Below the pieces are notes generated by a model. That model did not search any database. It worked only from the letters and a program-made list of their open reading frames with translations, and was not told where the DNA came from. From contig JAHEGA010000040.1 of assembly GCA_024639925.1 (NCBI GenBank), positions 9,265 through 26,804 of the forward strand: a DNA stretch of 17,540 nt, read 5' to 3'. The translations under genes were made by a program, and so were the position numbers. The first letter of the stretch is position 1; each line of letters opens with the position of its first letter. Below are positions 1 through 7,346 of this stretch, in pieces. This stretch comes from Microbacteriaceae bacterium. Its GTDB lineage: Bacteria; Actinomycetota; Actinomycetes; Actinomycetales; Microbacteriaceae.

Positions 1-15
1 GCAGTCCCCGAGTTT

Positions 16-1041
16 TTAGGCTCGAGGTTTCGAACGGCCCTGGCGAACGGATCTAATGCTCCCCAGGACTGCTCGAAGACTTGCCGGGTCGGTGGTCACT
101 GCCAGCAGCAGAATCAACCCGATGAAAATTTCCTGAACAGGAACTTGAATTCCCGACAGCGTGAGTGCCACCTGAAGCACTCCCAATGCGGTAGCCCCGA
201 TCAGCGTTCCCACAATTGACCCGCGGCCACCCTTGAGGTAGTTACCTCCGATGATTGCCGCGGCAAAACTCGCCAGAAGAACGGTGAGTCCCGCTCGCGG
301 ATCCGCTGCTGTTCTCTCCAACGTGTTGATGATGCCAGCGAGTGATGCGACGAATCCAGAAATCATGAATCCGGTGAAGATGCGGCGCTTCACGGGAATG
401 CCGGCGTCGTACGCTGCCTGGCGGTTACCGCCGACCGCGAAGAATTCGCGTCCCGCCTTCACCCTGGAGACAAAGATCTGCAAGGCCAGGAAGGCAAGAA
501 TAAAGATAAGGACCCGAGGCGTAATGGGGCCGATCAGCGGGAGCCCAAAGGCGATACCGGCATCGGTATCAGTGAGGCGCACCGGGGTCTCGTCGGAGAG
601 AATGTACGCGAGACCGCGCAAAGCGAAGAGCATGCCCAGAGTCGCAATGAACGAGTTAATCCCAACAACTGCGACGAAGAAGGCGTTGATCACGCCAATT
701 ACCAGCCCCATGGCCAGTGCCGCAAGAATTCCCATCCACACGTCGGGGATCAGGGCCATCACGACACCCGAAACGGCCAACGTGCTGGCCACGCTGAGAT
801 CAAGCTCCCCCATCAGAATGACGGCGGTCAAACCCAGCGCTACCAGGCCGATCAGGGCAATACGGCCCAGACTGACCGGATAGGCGGTGAAGACGAGGGG
901 CTGGGTCAGGGACACCACGACCAAGATGATGGCCAGCAGCGCCACACCACGACCCTCGGTTCGTCTCGCAATGACGAGTCGCGCGCGACCCAGGAAGCTG
1001 GTATCGCTGGAACCAATTTTGATGGACTGGGTCTGGCTCAT
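16..1041 (-). CDS. CUT2-type sugar ABC transporter permease (second)
   Basis: This is an inner-membrane permease of the ribose/galactofuranose-like (RbsC, BPD_transp_2) family, 341 residues, the usual length for RbsC-type permeases. A charged N-terminal tail of about 35 residues is followed by 8-10 hydrophobic segments. The family-typical stretch with G-E-L-D-L-S-V (about residues 78-84) sits early, and an A-A-I-I-G-G-N segment occurs near residue 265. The ATG overlaps the stop codon of the other permease gene (ATGA), so translation is probably coupled and the two permeases probably form a heterodimer. It is the last gene of the transporter operon visible here, with only 15 nt left in the window. 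The sugar cannot be read from the sequence. The family call is firm; the substrate is unknown. Confidence 0.93.
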   Translation of the reverse strand: MSQTQSIKIGSSDTSFLGRARLVIARRTEGRGVALLAIILVVVSLTQPLVFTAYPVSLGRIALIGLVALGLTAVILMGELDLSVASTLAVSGVVMALIPDVWMGILAALAMGLVIGVINAFFVAVVGINSFIATLGMLFALRGLAYILSDETPVRLTDTDAGIAFGLPLIGPITPRVLIFILAFLALQIFVSRVKAGREFFAVGGNRQAAYDAGIPVKRRIFTGFMISGFVASLAGIINTLERTAADPRAGLTVLLASFAAAIIGGNYLKGGRGSIVGTLIGATALGVLQVALTLSGIQVPVQEIFIGLILLLAVTTDPASLRAVLGSIRSVRQGRSKPRA

Positions 1042-2048
1042 CGCGTGCCCACCTTCCGTGAGAGTGCATCGATGGTGACGGCAACAACAATCAGAATTCC
1101 CAGCGCAACTTGCTGGTACCCGAAGGTGATGTTCGAGAGAACAAGAATGTTCGTCAAGACACTGACGAAGACAACCCCGAGCAGCGTCCGAAGCACAGAG
1201 CCTTTTCCGCCAAACACGCTGGTTCCGCCCACGATGATGGCGGCGAGTGCTTGGAAGTCATACCCCGTCGACATTGAGGACACCGCGGTGTTTGAGAACG
1301 CCGCCAGCACCCACCCCGCGACCATCGCAGCGAGCGCCGTCACGAAGAAGGCTCCCACGATGACAAACCCGGTGTTGACCCCTCCCAAGCGAGTTGCGGA
1401 CTCGTTGACGCCGAAGGACCGGACCAGGAAGCCGAAGTTGGTGCGGCTCAAGACAAACGCGAGGATCAGGGTTACCAGGATGAGGACGAGAGCCGAATAC
1501 GGGACGGGCCCAAGTTTGGCCGTTCCAAATGCGCGGATGGGACCGTCCTCTGGCCCAAAAAAAATACTGCCGCCGGAAAAGTATCGAAGCACACCCACGC
1601 CTATATAGGTGGTTGATAACGTCACGATGACCGCATTGGCTTTGAAGTATCCGACCGCGATGCCGTTAATCAGCGCATAGGCGATTGCCGCGAGCAGGGC
1701 GGCACCCATCGCAATCGGAACGTTGTAAACGTTGCTGACCGCCAGGAATATCACCGCCGAGGTTGCCACCTGAGCGACAACCGACAAGTCCAAGTAGTTT
1801 CCGCTGATGACCACAAAAGTCATGCCGGCGGCAACAATCCCAATCGGGGCTGCCCGGTGGAATACATCGGTGATGTTCACCAGTGAGGCAAATCCATCCA
1901 CAAACACAGCGGCTCCAATGATGAGGAGAGCGGTGAAGATGAAGATTCCGTTTTCCGCCATCCACGGGAGGACAGAATTAGGTTTAGAGACTTTGTCTTC
2001 TTCGCCTTGAGCCACCGTGATGACTTCAGTCAGCGTTTCTTTTGCCAT
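1038..2048 (-). CDS. CUT2-type sugar ABC transporter permease (first)
   Basis: This 336-residue inner-membrane permease is paralogous to its downstream neighbour. A hydrophilic N-terminus of about 30 residues precedes a series of hydrophobic helices. Family landmarks are the S-G-N-Y-L-D-L-S-V segment (about residues 82-90) and the A-A-I-I-V-G-G-T-S-V-F-G-G motif (about residues 269-281), which contacts the ATPase in RbsC-like proteins. Its ATG shares one base with the TAA stop of the ATPase gene (TAATG), and its own TGA overlaps the next ATG. These junctions indicate one polycistronic, translationally coupled operon. Two different permeases plus a double ATPase resemble the YtfT/YjfF type of arrangement, but that does not identify the substrate. 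Confidence 0.93.
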   Translation of the reverse strand: MAKETLTEVITVAQGEEDKVSKPNSVLPWMAENGIFIFTALLIIGAAVFVDGFASLVNITDVFHRAAPIGIVAAGMTFVVISGNYLDLSVVAQVATSAVIFLAVSNVYNVPIAMGAALLAAIAYALINGIAVGYFKANAVIVTLSTTYIGVGVLRYFSGGSIFFGPEDGPIRAFGTAKLGPVPYSALVLILVTLILAFVLSRTNFGFLVRSFGVNESATRLGGVNTGFVIVGAFFVTALAAMVAGWVLAAFSNTAVSSMSTGYDFQALAAIIVGGTSVFGGKGSVLRTLLGVVFVSVLTNILVLSNITFGYQQVALGILIVVAVTIDALSRKVGTR

Positions 2049-3571
2049 TAGGCGTCCACCATTTTCTCTCCGGCTGCCAGGGACATCACGTTCTTTTCGT
2101 TTGCTTCACCCGCGGGCAGGGTTCCCATAATCAAGCCATCTCGAACAACGTGAATCACGTCTGAGAGCTCCAGCAACTCGGGAAGGTCGGAGCTCACCAC
2201 AAGCACCGCGGTGCCCTGATCAGCCAAATCCCGGACAAGGCGATGGATTTCGGCTTTTGCTCCCACGTCAACACCACGGGTTGGCTCATCCAACACGATG
2301 AAATCAGGTCTGCGACCCAACCATTTGGCAATCACGATCTTTTGCTGGTTTCCGCCCGAATACTGGCCAGCCTCGCGAGTGACGATCGGGGGCCGAAGAC
2401 CTACAACCTCAGCAAGATTTTGCGCGAATTTCACGATCTTTCCCCGCAATTGAACGGTGCCACGAGACAGCTCCGCCCGATTGGTCAGGGTGATGTTGTC
2501 GGCGACGTTCATAGTCAGGGCAAGCCCGTCGGTGCGCCGCTCCTCGGGAACATAAGCCACACCGTTGCGGATCGCTGACTGATAAGTCGTAATGTTGGCG
2601 CTCTTGCCCTTGCGAGTAATGGTGACGTGGCCGGACGTTCGGTTGTCAGCACCGATAATCGCGCGAACCAGTTCTGTTCGACCAGCACCCACGAGCCCAC
2701 CCAGTCCGACGATTTCGCCTTCGCGCACGGTGAGATCAATCCCGTTCACGCCTGGAGCTTTGATTCCTGTGGCTGCGAGAACTATCTCCCCGGGGGTTGC
2801 ATCGCGACGAGACTGCAGGTCGCGCTTGAGTTCGCGACCCACCATTTGATCCACGACACTTTCAGGAGTCGTGTCCGCCAGAGGCGAGTTCAGGACCTGC
2901 TTGCCATCACGCAAAATCGTGACCGTGTCGCCAATCTTGAACACCTCCGGAATACGGTGGGAAATGTAGATGATGGCCATCCCGCCAGCAGCCAAACGTT
3001 GAAGCATCTCGAGGAGATAGTCAGTCTCCGCCGGGGTCAAGGTTGCTGTGGGTTCGTCCAGAATGAGCACCTGGGGCTCACGGGCAACCGCACGGGCTAT
3101 CTCGACGAACTGACGCAAGGCCACCGAGAGGCGAGAGATGCGTTCGTTCAAATCAACGGAGACACCGATCTCGTCCAGCGCTTTCTGGGCAATTGCGTTG
3201 AGTGCTTTGGACTGCGTAAAACCGAGACGGGTGGGTGCATACCCGAGCATGATGTTCTCTGCCACCGTCATCTCTGGCACAAGGCTCAGTTCCTGGTGAA
3301 CGAGGGCGATACCGGCATCGATCGAGCTCTTGGCGCCCTTTTCGAGCACCCGGCCCGCCACGCGAACTTCACCCGCGTCCTGGGGAATCACCCCCGCCAT
3401 CACCCGCATGAGGGTTGATTTACCCGCACCGTTCTCTCCAACAACGGCGTGGACCTCTCCGCGACGCACTGAGAGCGACACATCATCAACAGCGGTGGCT
3501 CCACCAAAACGCTTCGTGATCGAGGCAGCTTCAAGAACAACGTCTCCCAGAGTGTGGCTCGATGGGGTCAT
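2048..3571 (-). CDS. Sugar ABC transporter ATP-binding protein (RbsA/MglA-like, two NBDs)
   Basis: A cytoplasmic ATPase of 507 residues, the normal length for the RbsA/MglA/XylG family, with two fused nucleotide-binding domains that power CUT2 sugar import. NBD1 (about residues 10-245) has Walker A G-E-N-G-A-G-K-S-T and Walker B L-I-L-D-E-P-T. NBD2 (about 258-500) has the family's degenerate Walker A G-L-V-G-A-G-R-T-E-L, signature Y-S-G-G-N-Q-Q-K and Walker B V-L-D-E-P-T. The NBD1 signature reads L-S-V-A-L-R-Q, with Leu where Gln is usual. The ATG has AGGAG 8 nt upstream. It is the first gene of the operon ATPase-permease-permease and follows an XRE-cupin regulator gene after 130 bp. No periplasmic-binding-type lipoprotein gene is visible; it may lie to the left of the window. 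Confidence 0.96.
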   Translation of the reverse strand: MTPSSHTLGDVVLEAASITKRFGGATAVDDVSLSVRRGEVHAVVGENGAGKSTLMRVMAGVIPQDAGEVRVAGRVLEKGAKSSIDAGIALVHQELSLVPEMTVAENIMLGYAPTRLGFTQSKALNAIAQKALDEIGVSVDLNERISRLSVALRQFVEIARAVAREPQVLILDEPTATLTPAETDYLLEMLQRLAAGGMAIIYISHRIPEVFKIGDTVTILRDGKQVLNSPLADTTPESVVDQMVGRELKRDLQSRRDATPGEIVLAATGIKAPGVNGIDLTVREGEIVGLGGLVGAGRTELVRAIIGADNRTSGHVTITRKGKSANITTYQSAIRNGVAYVPEERRTDGLALTMNVADNITLTNRAELSRGTVQLRGKIVKFAQNLAEVVGLRPPIVTREAGQYSGGNQQKIVIAKWLGRRPDFIVLDEPTRGVDVGAKAEIHRLVRDLADQGTAVLVVSSDLPELLELSDVIHVVRDGLIMGTLPAGEANEKNVMSLAAGEKMVDA

Positions 3572-3596
3572 AGCTGCGGCTCCTTAGCCTTATCTC

Positions 3597-3646
3597 GTGT
3601 GCAAAGGCACACCAAGACAATAGCGCAAGTGTAAACCCTGAGATAA
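3597..3646 (-). promoter_or_regulatory. Candidate promoter and operator of the ABC operon
   Basis: Reading toward the ATPase gene, a -10-like TATTGT (complement of 3617-3622) lies 18 nt after a weak -35-like TTATCT (3641-3646). The predicted start site falls near 3610. A perfect inverted repeat GTGTGC-AAAG-GCACAC (3597-3612) covers that start site, where a repressor would block transcription. A looser dyad GTGTAA...TAACAC (3629-3649) covers the -35. The dyads are seen directly; the promoter assignment and the repressor role are inferred. Confidence 0.45.
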
Positions 3647-3671
3647 CACCACGGCCACTTTTGCTGAAGCA

Positions 3672-3706
3672 GTAACCAAAACGTTACCTAAGGCAGAACG
3701 CCTAGG
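3672..3706 (-). other. Inverted repeats just after the XRE-cupin gene
   Basis: Two adjacent dyads are seen. GTAAC-(6 nt)-GTTAC is at 3672-3687. At 3687-3706 is an imperfect hairpin of 7 pairs with one bulged base, whose arm contains the TAG stop codon of the regulator gene. No T-run follows on the minus strand, so this is not a convincing intrinsic terminator. It could be an attenuator, an operator or chance. Confidence 0.3.
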
Positions 3707-4391
3707 GTGTCACGTGGTGGTGGGACGCAGAATCGGTCCCGGGGAAATCCGCATCCATTTCTTGAGCGACCGAGTCCCAGACAAACCACACAGCTTTAAC
3801 CTGCTCGTCGGTCTGGTTCCAGAACCGATGAGGAATGCTGGAGTCAAACGAAATCGAGTCCCCAACACCCATTTCTGCTCGGCCAAAACCCACCTGAACA
3901 CTCAGCGTGCCCTGGGTGATGATTCCGTACTCACGGCCAATATGGCGGATGAAGTCCTCGGGAGGGGCAGCGCCGGGCGCAGGGCCATAAATGACCTCGA
4001 TGAACTCAGCACCGACCTCGGGCTTTGCCGTCAGCCGCTCCCAGCGCGGCCCGGACTGCAACTGCATGGAAGGACGCGATCCTGCGCGCAAAACAATTCC
4101 CGCTTCATCAAGAGGGCCAGCCTGCGCTGTCGCTGCAACCTCGTCTTCAATGCGTGGGGGTCGCGCTTCGTCGGAAGCATCCTCAAAAAGAGAGTCCATC
4201 GAAATGCCGAGAATGCTCACCACGTTGTACAACGCCCGCACGCTAAACGAGGCAAGTCCCCGCTCCACTTGAGACACGTGGCTTGCGGAAACATCGATGC
4301 GACGCGACAACTCACGGACACTTATTCCTGCGGCGTCACGAGCCTGCCGGATGCGTTCGCCGACGGTGCCCCATTCCGCTTCAGTATTCAT
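3702..4391 (-). CDS. XRE-family transcriptional regulator with C-terminal cupin domain
   Basis: A 229-residue DNA-binding regulator. Residues 9-63 form an XRE-type helix-turn-helix, with the recognition region S-A-S-H-V-S-Q-V-E-R-G-L-A-S-F-S typical of the HTH_XRE/cupin regulators. After a variable linker, residues about 140-212 form a cupin_2 barrel, seen in the E-Y-G-I-I-T-Q-G-T-L strand and the G-D-S-I-S-F-D-S-S-I-P-H-R-F-W-N segment, a possible ligand-sensing site. The ATG has GAGGG 9 nt upstream. It lies directly upstream of the sugar ABC operon on the same strand, so local control of that operon and of itself is a reasonable inference. The family call is firm; the effector is unknown. 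Confidence 0.92.
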   Translation of the reverse strand: MNTEAEWGTVGERIRQARDAAGISVRELSRRIDVSASHVSQVERGLASFSVRALYNVVSILGISMDSLFEDASDEARPPRIEDEVAATAQAGPLDEAGIVLRAGSRPSMQLQSGPRWERLTAKPEVGAEFIEVIYGPAPGAAPPEDFIRHIGREYGIITQGTLSVQVGFGRAEMGVGDSISFDSSIPHRFWNQTDEQVKAVWFVWDSVAQEMDADFPGTDSASHHHVTP

Positions 4392-4462
4392 TGCGCCAAT
4401 CCCTCAAATCTCTGTGGTTACGGTACTACGAAAAAGTCGCCACACCACGCGCAACCCGCCTT

Positions 4463-4801
4463 CTATGCCCCCAGCTCAACGGAATCATCGGCATTGGCCG
4501 GTTGCTTCGTGGGTTGCAACCACAGCACAATCATCACAATCGTTCCCAGGCCGGGCACGAGGCCAATGAATATGAGGCCCCAGGGTAAGCCAGCATCTCG
4601 GAGCCTGCGGACGCCCACAGCTAAATACGGCAGCAGCGTGGCAAGGAACCAGACTCCCGAAAGAGGCTCAAACAGCGCACCGGACACAAATGACCCCAGC
4701 ACGAGGAAGAGGTTGAACCACCAAAACTCCGGACGTCCAGCCACCCCCGAAAAATCAGCGTATTTGCGGAATCCGGTGGCAATTGCGGTACCAAAAGTCA
4801 T
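4463..4801 (-). CDS. DUF805 family small membrane protein
   Basis: A 112-residue integral membrane protein of the DUF805 family. The family hallmarks are present: an N-terminal F-x-G-x-A-G-R-P-E-F-W-W-F segment (about residues 18-29) and a V-R-R-L-R-D-A-G-L-P-W-G stretch (about 63-74) between hydrophobic helices. Three to four transmembrane segments are likely and the C-terminal tail is acidic. The ATG at 4801 has only a distant GGGAG. A TAGGCT -10-like hexamer upstream would give a leader of about 28 nt. The molecular function of the family is not established. It is divergent from the methyltransferase gene and 71 bp upstream of the XRE-cupin gene. Confidence 0.85.
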   Translation of the reverse strand: MTFGTAIATGFRKYADFSGVAGRPEFWWFNLFLVLGSFVSGALFEPLSGVWFLATLLPYLAVGVRRLRDAGLPWGLIFIGLVPGLGTIVMIVLWLQPTKQPANADDSVELGA

Positions 4802-4857
4802 GTTTGTCAGCTCTCCCGTCTCTCTCTCAGCCTATCGGGGCCAGGCTATGGAACCAC

Positions 4858-4863
4858 TACGGT
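4858..4863 (+). promoter_or_regulatory. -10 box of a predicted leaderless promoter (methyltransferase)
   Basis: TACGGT fits the actinobacterial TANNNT -10. It is followed by exactly 6 nt and then the GTG at 4870, so transcription would begin at or next to the start codon. No clear -35 is seen. A GGTGG just before the GTG could instead be a weak ribosome binding site. Confidence 0.45.
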
Positions 4864-4869
4864 GGTGGA

Positions 4870-5478
4870 GTGACCGGTGACCACTACTTCTCCGACGCTC
4901 CCGAAAGTGCGCTGCGGCTCACTACAAAAACCTTGAACCTCCGAGGCCACGAAGTGGAACTCAGTAGCGCGAGCGGAACTTTCTCACCGGGCTCTCTTGA
5001 CACGGGAACAGCACAACTCCTGAAATGGGCGCCCGCTCCCCCGGCGACGGGCCGCTTTGTCGATTTGGGGTGTGGGTGGGGTCCGCTTGCTATCGCCCTA
5101 GCCCTCGAAAGCCCGGAAGCGACCATCTGGGCGATTGACGTGAATGAACGCGCCCTGGAAACGACCGCACAGAACGCTGCGAGGCTCACGCTCTCTCGGG
5201 TCCACACCTCACGGCCCGAAACCTACCCGGATGACGCACCGATCGACCTGCTGTGGTCCAATCCGCCCATCCGGGTGGGCAAGGAAGCCTTGCATCAGAT
5301 CCTCCAGGTGTGGCTCCCCCGTCTTGCGCCCGAGGGCGAGGCATGGCTTGTTGTTGCCAAGAAACTCGGCGGCGACTCTTTGCAAGCGTGGCTAAATGCC
5401 GGTAACGCAGGAGAGTTCATCGTCGAACGCACCGAAACCTCAAAGGGTTATCGGATTCTTCGGGTCCAAAGGACCTAA
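4870..5478 (+). CDS. Class I SAM-dependent methyltransferase (RsmC/RlmG-like)
   Basis: A 202-residue Rossmann-fold methyltransferase. The start T-G-D-H-Y-F-S is typical of the short RsmC-like (MTS domain) family. Motif I V-D-L-G-C-G-W-G-P is at residues 64-72, an acidic end of beta-2 (A-I-D-V-N) at 88-92, and motif IV N-P-P-I at 131-134; N-P-P-[IFY] motifs mark enzymes that methylate exocyclic amines of nucleobases. The likely substrate is therefore a guanine in rRNA, but this single-domain form cannot be assigned to a site. GTG 4870 was chosen because an upstream in-frame TTG (4783) would add 29 residues lying across the divergent DUF805 start, and because a -10 sits 6 nt before the GTG. Its TAA interleaves with the dapF stop on the other strand. 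Confidence 0.88.
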   Translation: MTGDHYFSDAPESALRLTTKTLNLRGHEVELSSASGTFSPGSLDTGTAQLLKWAPAPPATGRFVDLGCGWGPLAIALALESPEATIWAIDVNERALETTAQNAARLTLSRVHTSRPETYPDDAPIDLLWSNPPIRVGKEALHQILQVWLPRLAPEGEAWLVVAKKLGGDSLQAWLNAGNAGEFIVERTETSKGYRILRVQRT

Positions 5479-6371
5479 ACGGCGACAGAAGTTGTATAGA
5501 CCAGGGTCGCTGGTCCCGCCAAACTAATGTGCTCGCCCTCTTCCGTGGGGAACATTCTCACAGCGAGCGAACCTCCGGGAACCTCGACTTTCCAGTGGTG
5601 TGGAGCGCCGTCGCCTGCCCAATGGCGGGTTGCCAGCGCTGCCGCCATCGCACCGGTCCCACAGGAGAGCGTCTCACCGACCCCGCGCTCGTGAACCCGC
5701 ATTGAAATCATCCCCACGCCGTCGGACACCAGTGGCTCTGCAGGCACGACAAACTCAATGTTTGCTCCCTCAGGTGCGGGTGGGTTCAGCACTGGCGCGG
5801 CTGAGAGGTCGAGGCCTTCAAGTTCCTCGGCAGAGGCCAATGCCACGACCACATGGGGGTTAGGGCAACTGAGCGCCAGCGAGGGTCGCGCAACGTCCAA
5901 TCCGCGCGCAGTCACGGTGTGATCAGCGTCGGTCACACTCCAGCGGCCCATGTCCACCTGGTAGGAACCCGTGCTGCTGGAGGCCACTTCAACCACTCCC
6001 GCGCGGGTGGCAATGGGGAGGGTGCTGCCCTCGGGAATACGGGCAAGACCCTCTGCTTGGAGATACTCCACAAAAACGCGAACGCCGTTGCCGCACATTT
6101 CAGCGCGAGAGCCATCAGCATTTCGGTAGTCCATGAACCATTCGGCATCAGGCTCGTCCTCGAGCAGGTGAGCCACCTCTGAGGCGTGAGCGGTGCGAAC
6201 AGCTCGGATGACCCCATCTCCGCCGACCCCGCGGTGACGATCGGCAAGAAAAGCGATCTGGTCATGGCCAAGCTCGAGCACACCCTCAAGGTCCGTGAAC
6301 AACACAAAGTCATTACCCGTTCCGTGACCCTTAGTCACGGTGAGGGTGAGCGGTTCTGACGTTCTTGGCAC
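5475..6371 (-). CDS. dapF: Diaminopimelate epimerase
   Basis: DapF converts LL- to meso-diaminopimelate in the cytoplasm, the penultimate step of lysine synthesis and a source of peptidoglycan precursor. The protein has 298 residues, a normal length. Visible motifs are the N-terminal K-G-H-G-T-G-N-D-F (14-22), the first catalytic cysteine in M-C-G-N-G (Cys93), the conserved P-N-P-H (170-173), and the second catalytic cysteine in S-C-G-T-G (Cys237). Both active-site cysteines are intact. The start is GTG 6371, with no Shine-Dalgarno but with TAGGAT ending 6 nt upstream. It lies 9 bp after miaA and converges with the methyltransferase, sharing bases of the stop codons. Confidence 0.96.
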   Translation of the reverse strand: MPRTSEPLTLTVTKGHGTGNDFVLFTDLEGVLELGHDQIAFLADRHRGVGGDGVIRAVRTAHASEVAHLLEDEPDAEWFMDYRNADGSRAEMCGNGVRVFVEYLQAEGLARIPEGSTLPIATRAGVVEVASSSTGSYQVDMGRWSVTDADHTVTARGLDVARPSLALSCPNPHVVVALASAEELEGLDLSAAPVLNPPAPEGANIEFVVPAEPLVSDGVGMISMRVHERGVGETLSCGTGAMAAALATRHWAGDGAPHHWKVEVPGGSLAVRMFPTEEGEHISLAGPATLVYTTSVAV

Positions 6372-6377
6372 GCGATT

Positions 6378-6383
6378 ATCCTA
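6378..6383 (-). promoter_or_regulatory. -10 box of a predicted leaderless dapF promoter
   Basis: TAGGAT on the minus strand is followed by 6 nt and the GTG of dapF. Its first three bases are the TAG stop codon of miaA. This predicts a dapF-specific leaderless transcript in addition to read-through from miaB-miaA. No convincing -35 is seen. Confidence 0.45.
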
Positions 6384-7346
6384 CGGGCGCTCGCCCACAA
6401 CAAGCGCGGTGGCTTGGTGGACCCGTGCAGGGTCATCACTATCGAACCACTGGATCGCATCGTCCCTCCGGAACCAGGAGACCTGCCTTCTGGCGTATCG
6501 CCTGGTGAGCGCCTGCGTTGATTCCCTGGCCTCCTCGTTCGAGGAGACCCCATGGATCACGGAGAGCGCCTGCTGGTATCCGATTGCCCGTGACGCGGTC
6601 ACCCCTTCGCGTAAACCCTCGGCAATCAGCTCGCGTGCCTCCTCCACGAGGCCGGCCTCCCACATCTGCTCAACCCTGGCGTCCAACCGCGACACAAGAA
6701 GGTCTCTCTCGGTCTGCAATCCCACGAGGACCAGATTGTCCTGCCACCGCCTGTGCTCAGCGTCAAGCCCTGCCCCGAAAGGCTTTCCCGTCAAGGTGAC
6801 GACCTCGAGGGCACGAATCAGTCTCCGGGAGTTGCGGGAATCGATGGCCACCGCCGCCAGCGGATCGTAGGTGGCAAGCTCCCGAACGAGAGCTTCCCTG
6901 CCCTCCGCCTCCAAGCGTCTCTCGAGTTTTTCCCGGAGTGCTGGGTCCGTGCCGGGAAACTCAAATTCATAAAGCACAGCGGACACATACAGTCCCGATC
7001 CCCCCACAAGAATTGGGGTCACGCCCCGGGCCTGGAGGGCTTGAATCTTTGCACGTGCCATCGCTTGGTAGTCCGCAACGCTCGCTTCTCGGGTCACTTC
7101 CCATACGTCCAGCAGGTAATGATCAATTCCGCCGCGCTCATCCTCGGACACTTTTGCCGTGCCGATGTCCATACCTCGATAAAGCTGCATGGCGTCCGCG
7201 TTCACGATTGCTGCCGGAAGCCCCCGAGCCTGTAACTCCTGCGCGATAGCCACAGCGGAACCACTTTTTCCCGTGCCCGTCGCACCCAACACGGCCACCA
7301 ACGGGGGGTGATCGGCAACCTCTCGGGTGCGGTCTGTGGCGCTCAC
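6381..7346 (-). CDS. miaA: tRNA dimethylallyltransferase
   Basis: MiaA transfers a dimethylallyl group to N6 of A37 in tRNAs reading U-starting codons, the substrate step for MiaB. The 321-residue protein has the P-loop G-A-T-G-T-G-K-S (21-28), the D-A-M-Q-L-Y-R-G-M-D-I-G-T-A-K segment with the catalytic Asp region, G-G-S-G-L-Y for prenyl donor binding, and the C-terminal Y-A-R-R-Q-x-x-W-F-R-R tRNA-binding signature. GTG 7346 was chosen as the start because it forms a GTGA overlap with the miaB stop. Extending to the upstream in-frame GTG at 7442 would add 32 residues unlike the family inside miaB. No Shine-Dalgarno is visible; coupling to miaB is likely. Confidence 0.95.
   Translation of the reverse strand: MSATDRTREVADHPPLVAVLGATGTGKSGSAVAIAQELQARGLPAAIVNADAMQLYRGMDIGTAKVSEDERGGIDHYLLDVWEVTREASVADYQAMARAKIQALQARGVTPILVGGSGLYVSAVLYEFEFPGTDPALREKLERRLEAEGREALVRELATYDPLAAVAIDSRNSRRLIRALEVVTLTGKPFGAGLDAEHRRWQDNLVLVGLQTERDLLVSRLDARVEQMWEAGLVEEARELIAEGLREGVTASRAIGYQQALSVIHGVSSNEEARESTQALTRRYARRQVSWFRRDDAIQWFDSDDPARVHQATALVVGERP

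Noticed and set aside
4783..4869. N-terminal extension of the methyltransferase to TTG 4783
   Set aside because: It would cross the divergent DUF805 start and both promoters, while the family-like sequence begins at the GTG at 4870.
3714..4880. Long plus-strand open frame (388 codons) across the XRE-cupin and DUF805 genes
   Set aside because: It is antisense to two recognisable genes and to their intergenic region; the translated sequence shows no domain and looks random.
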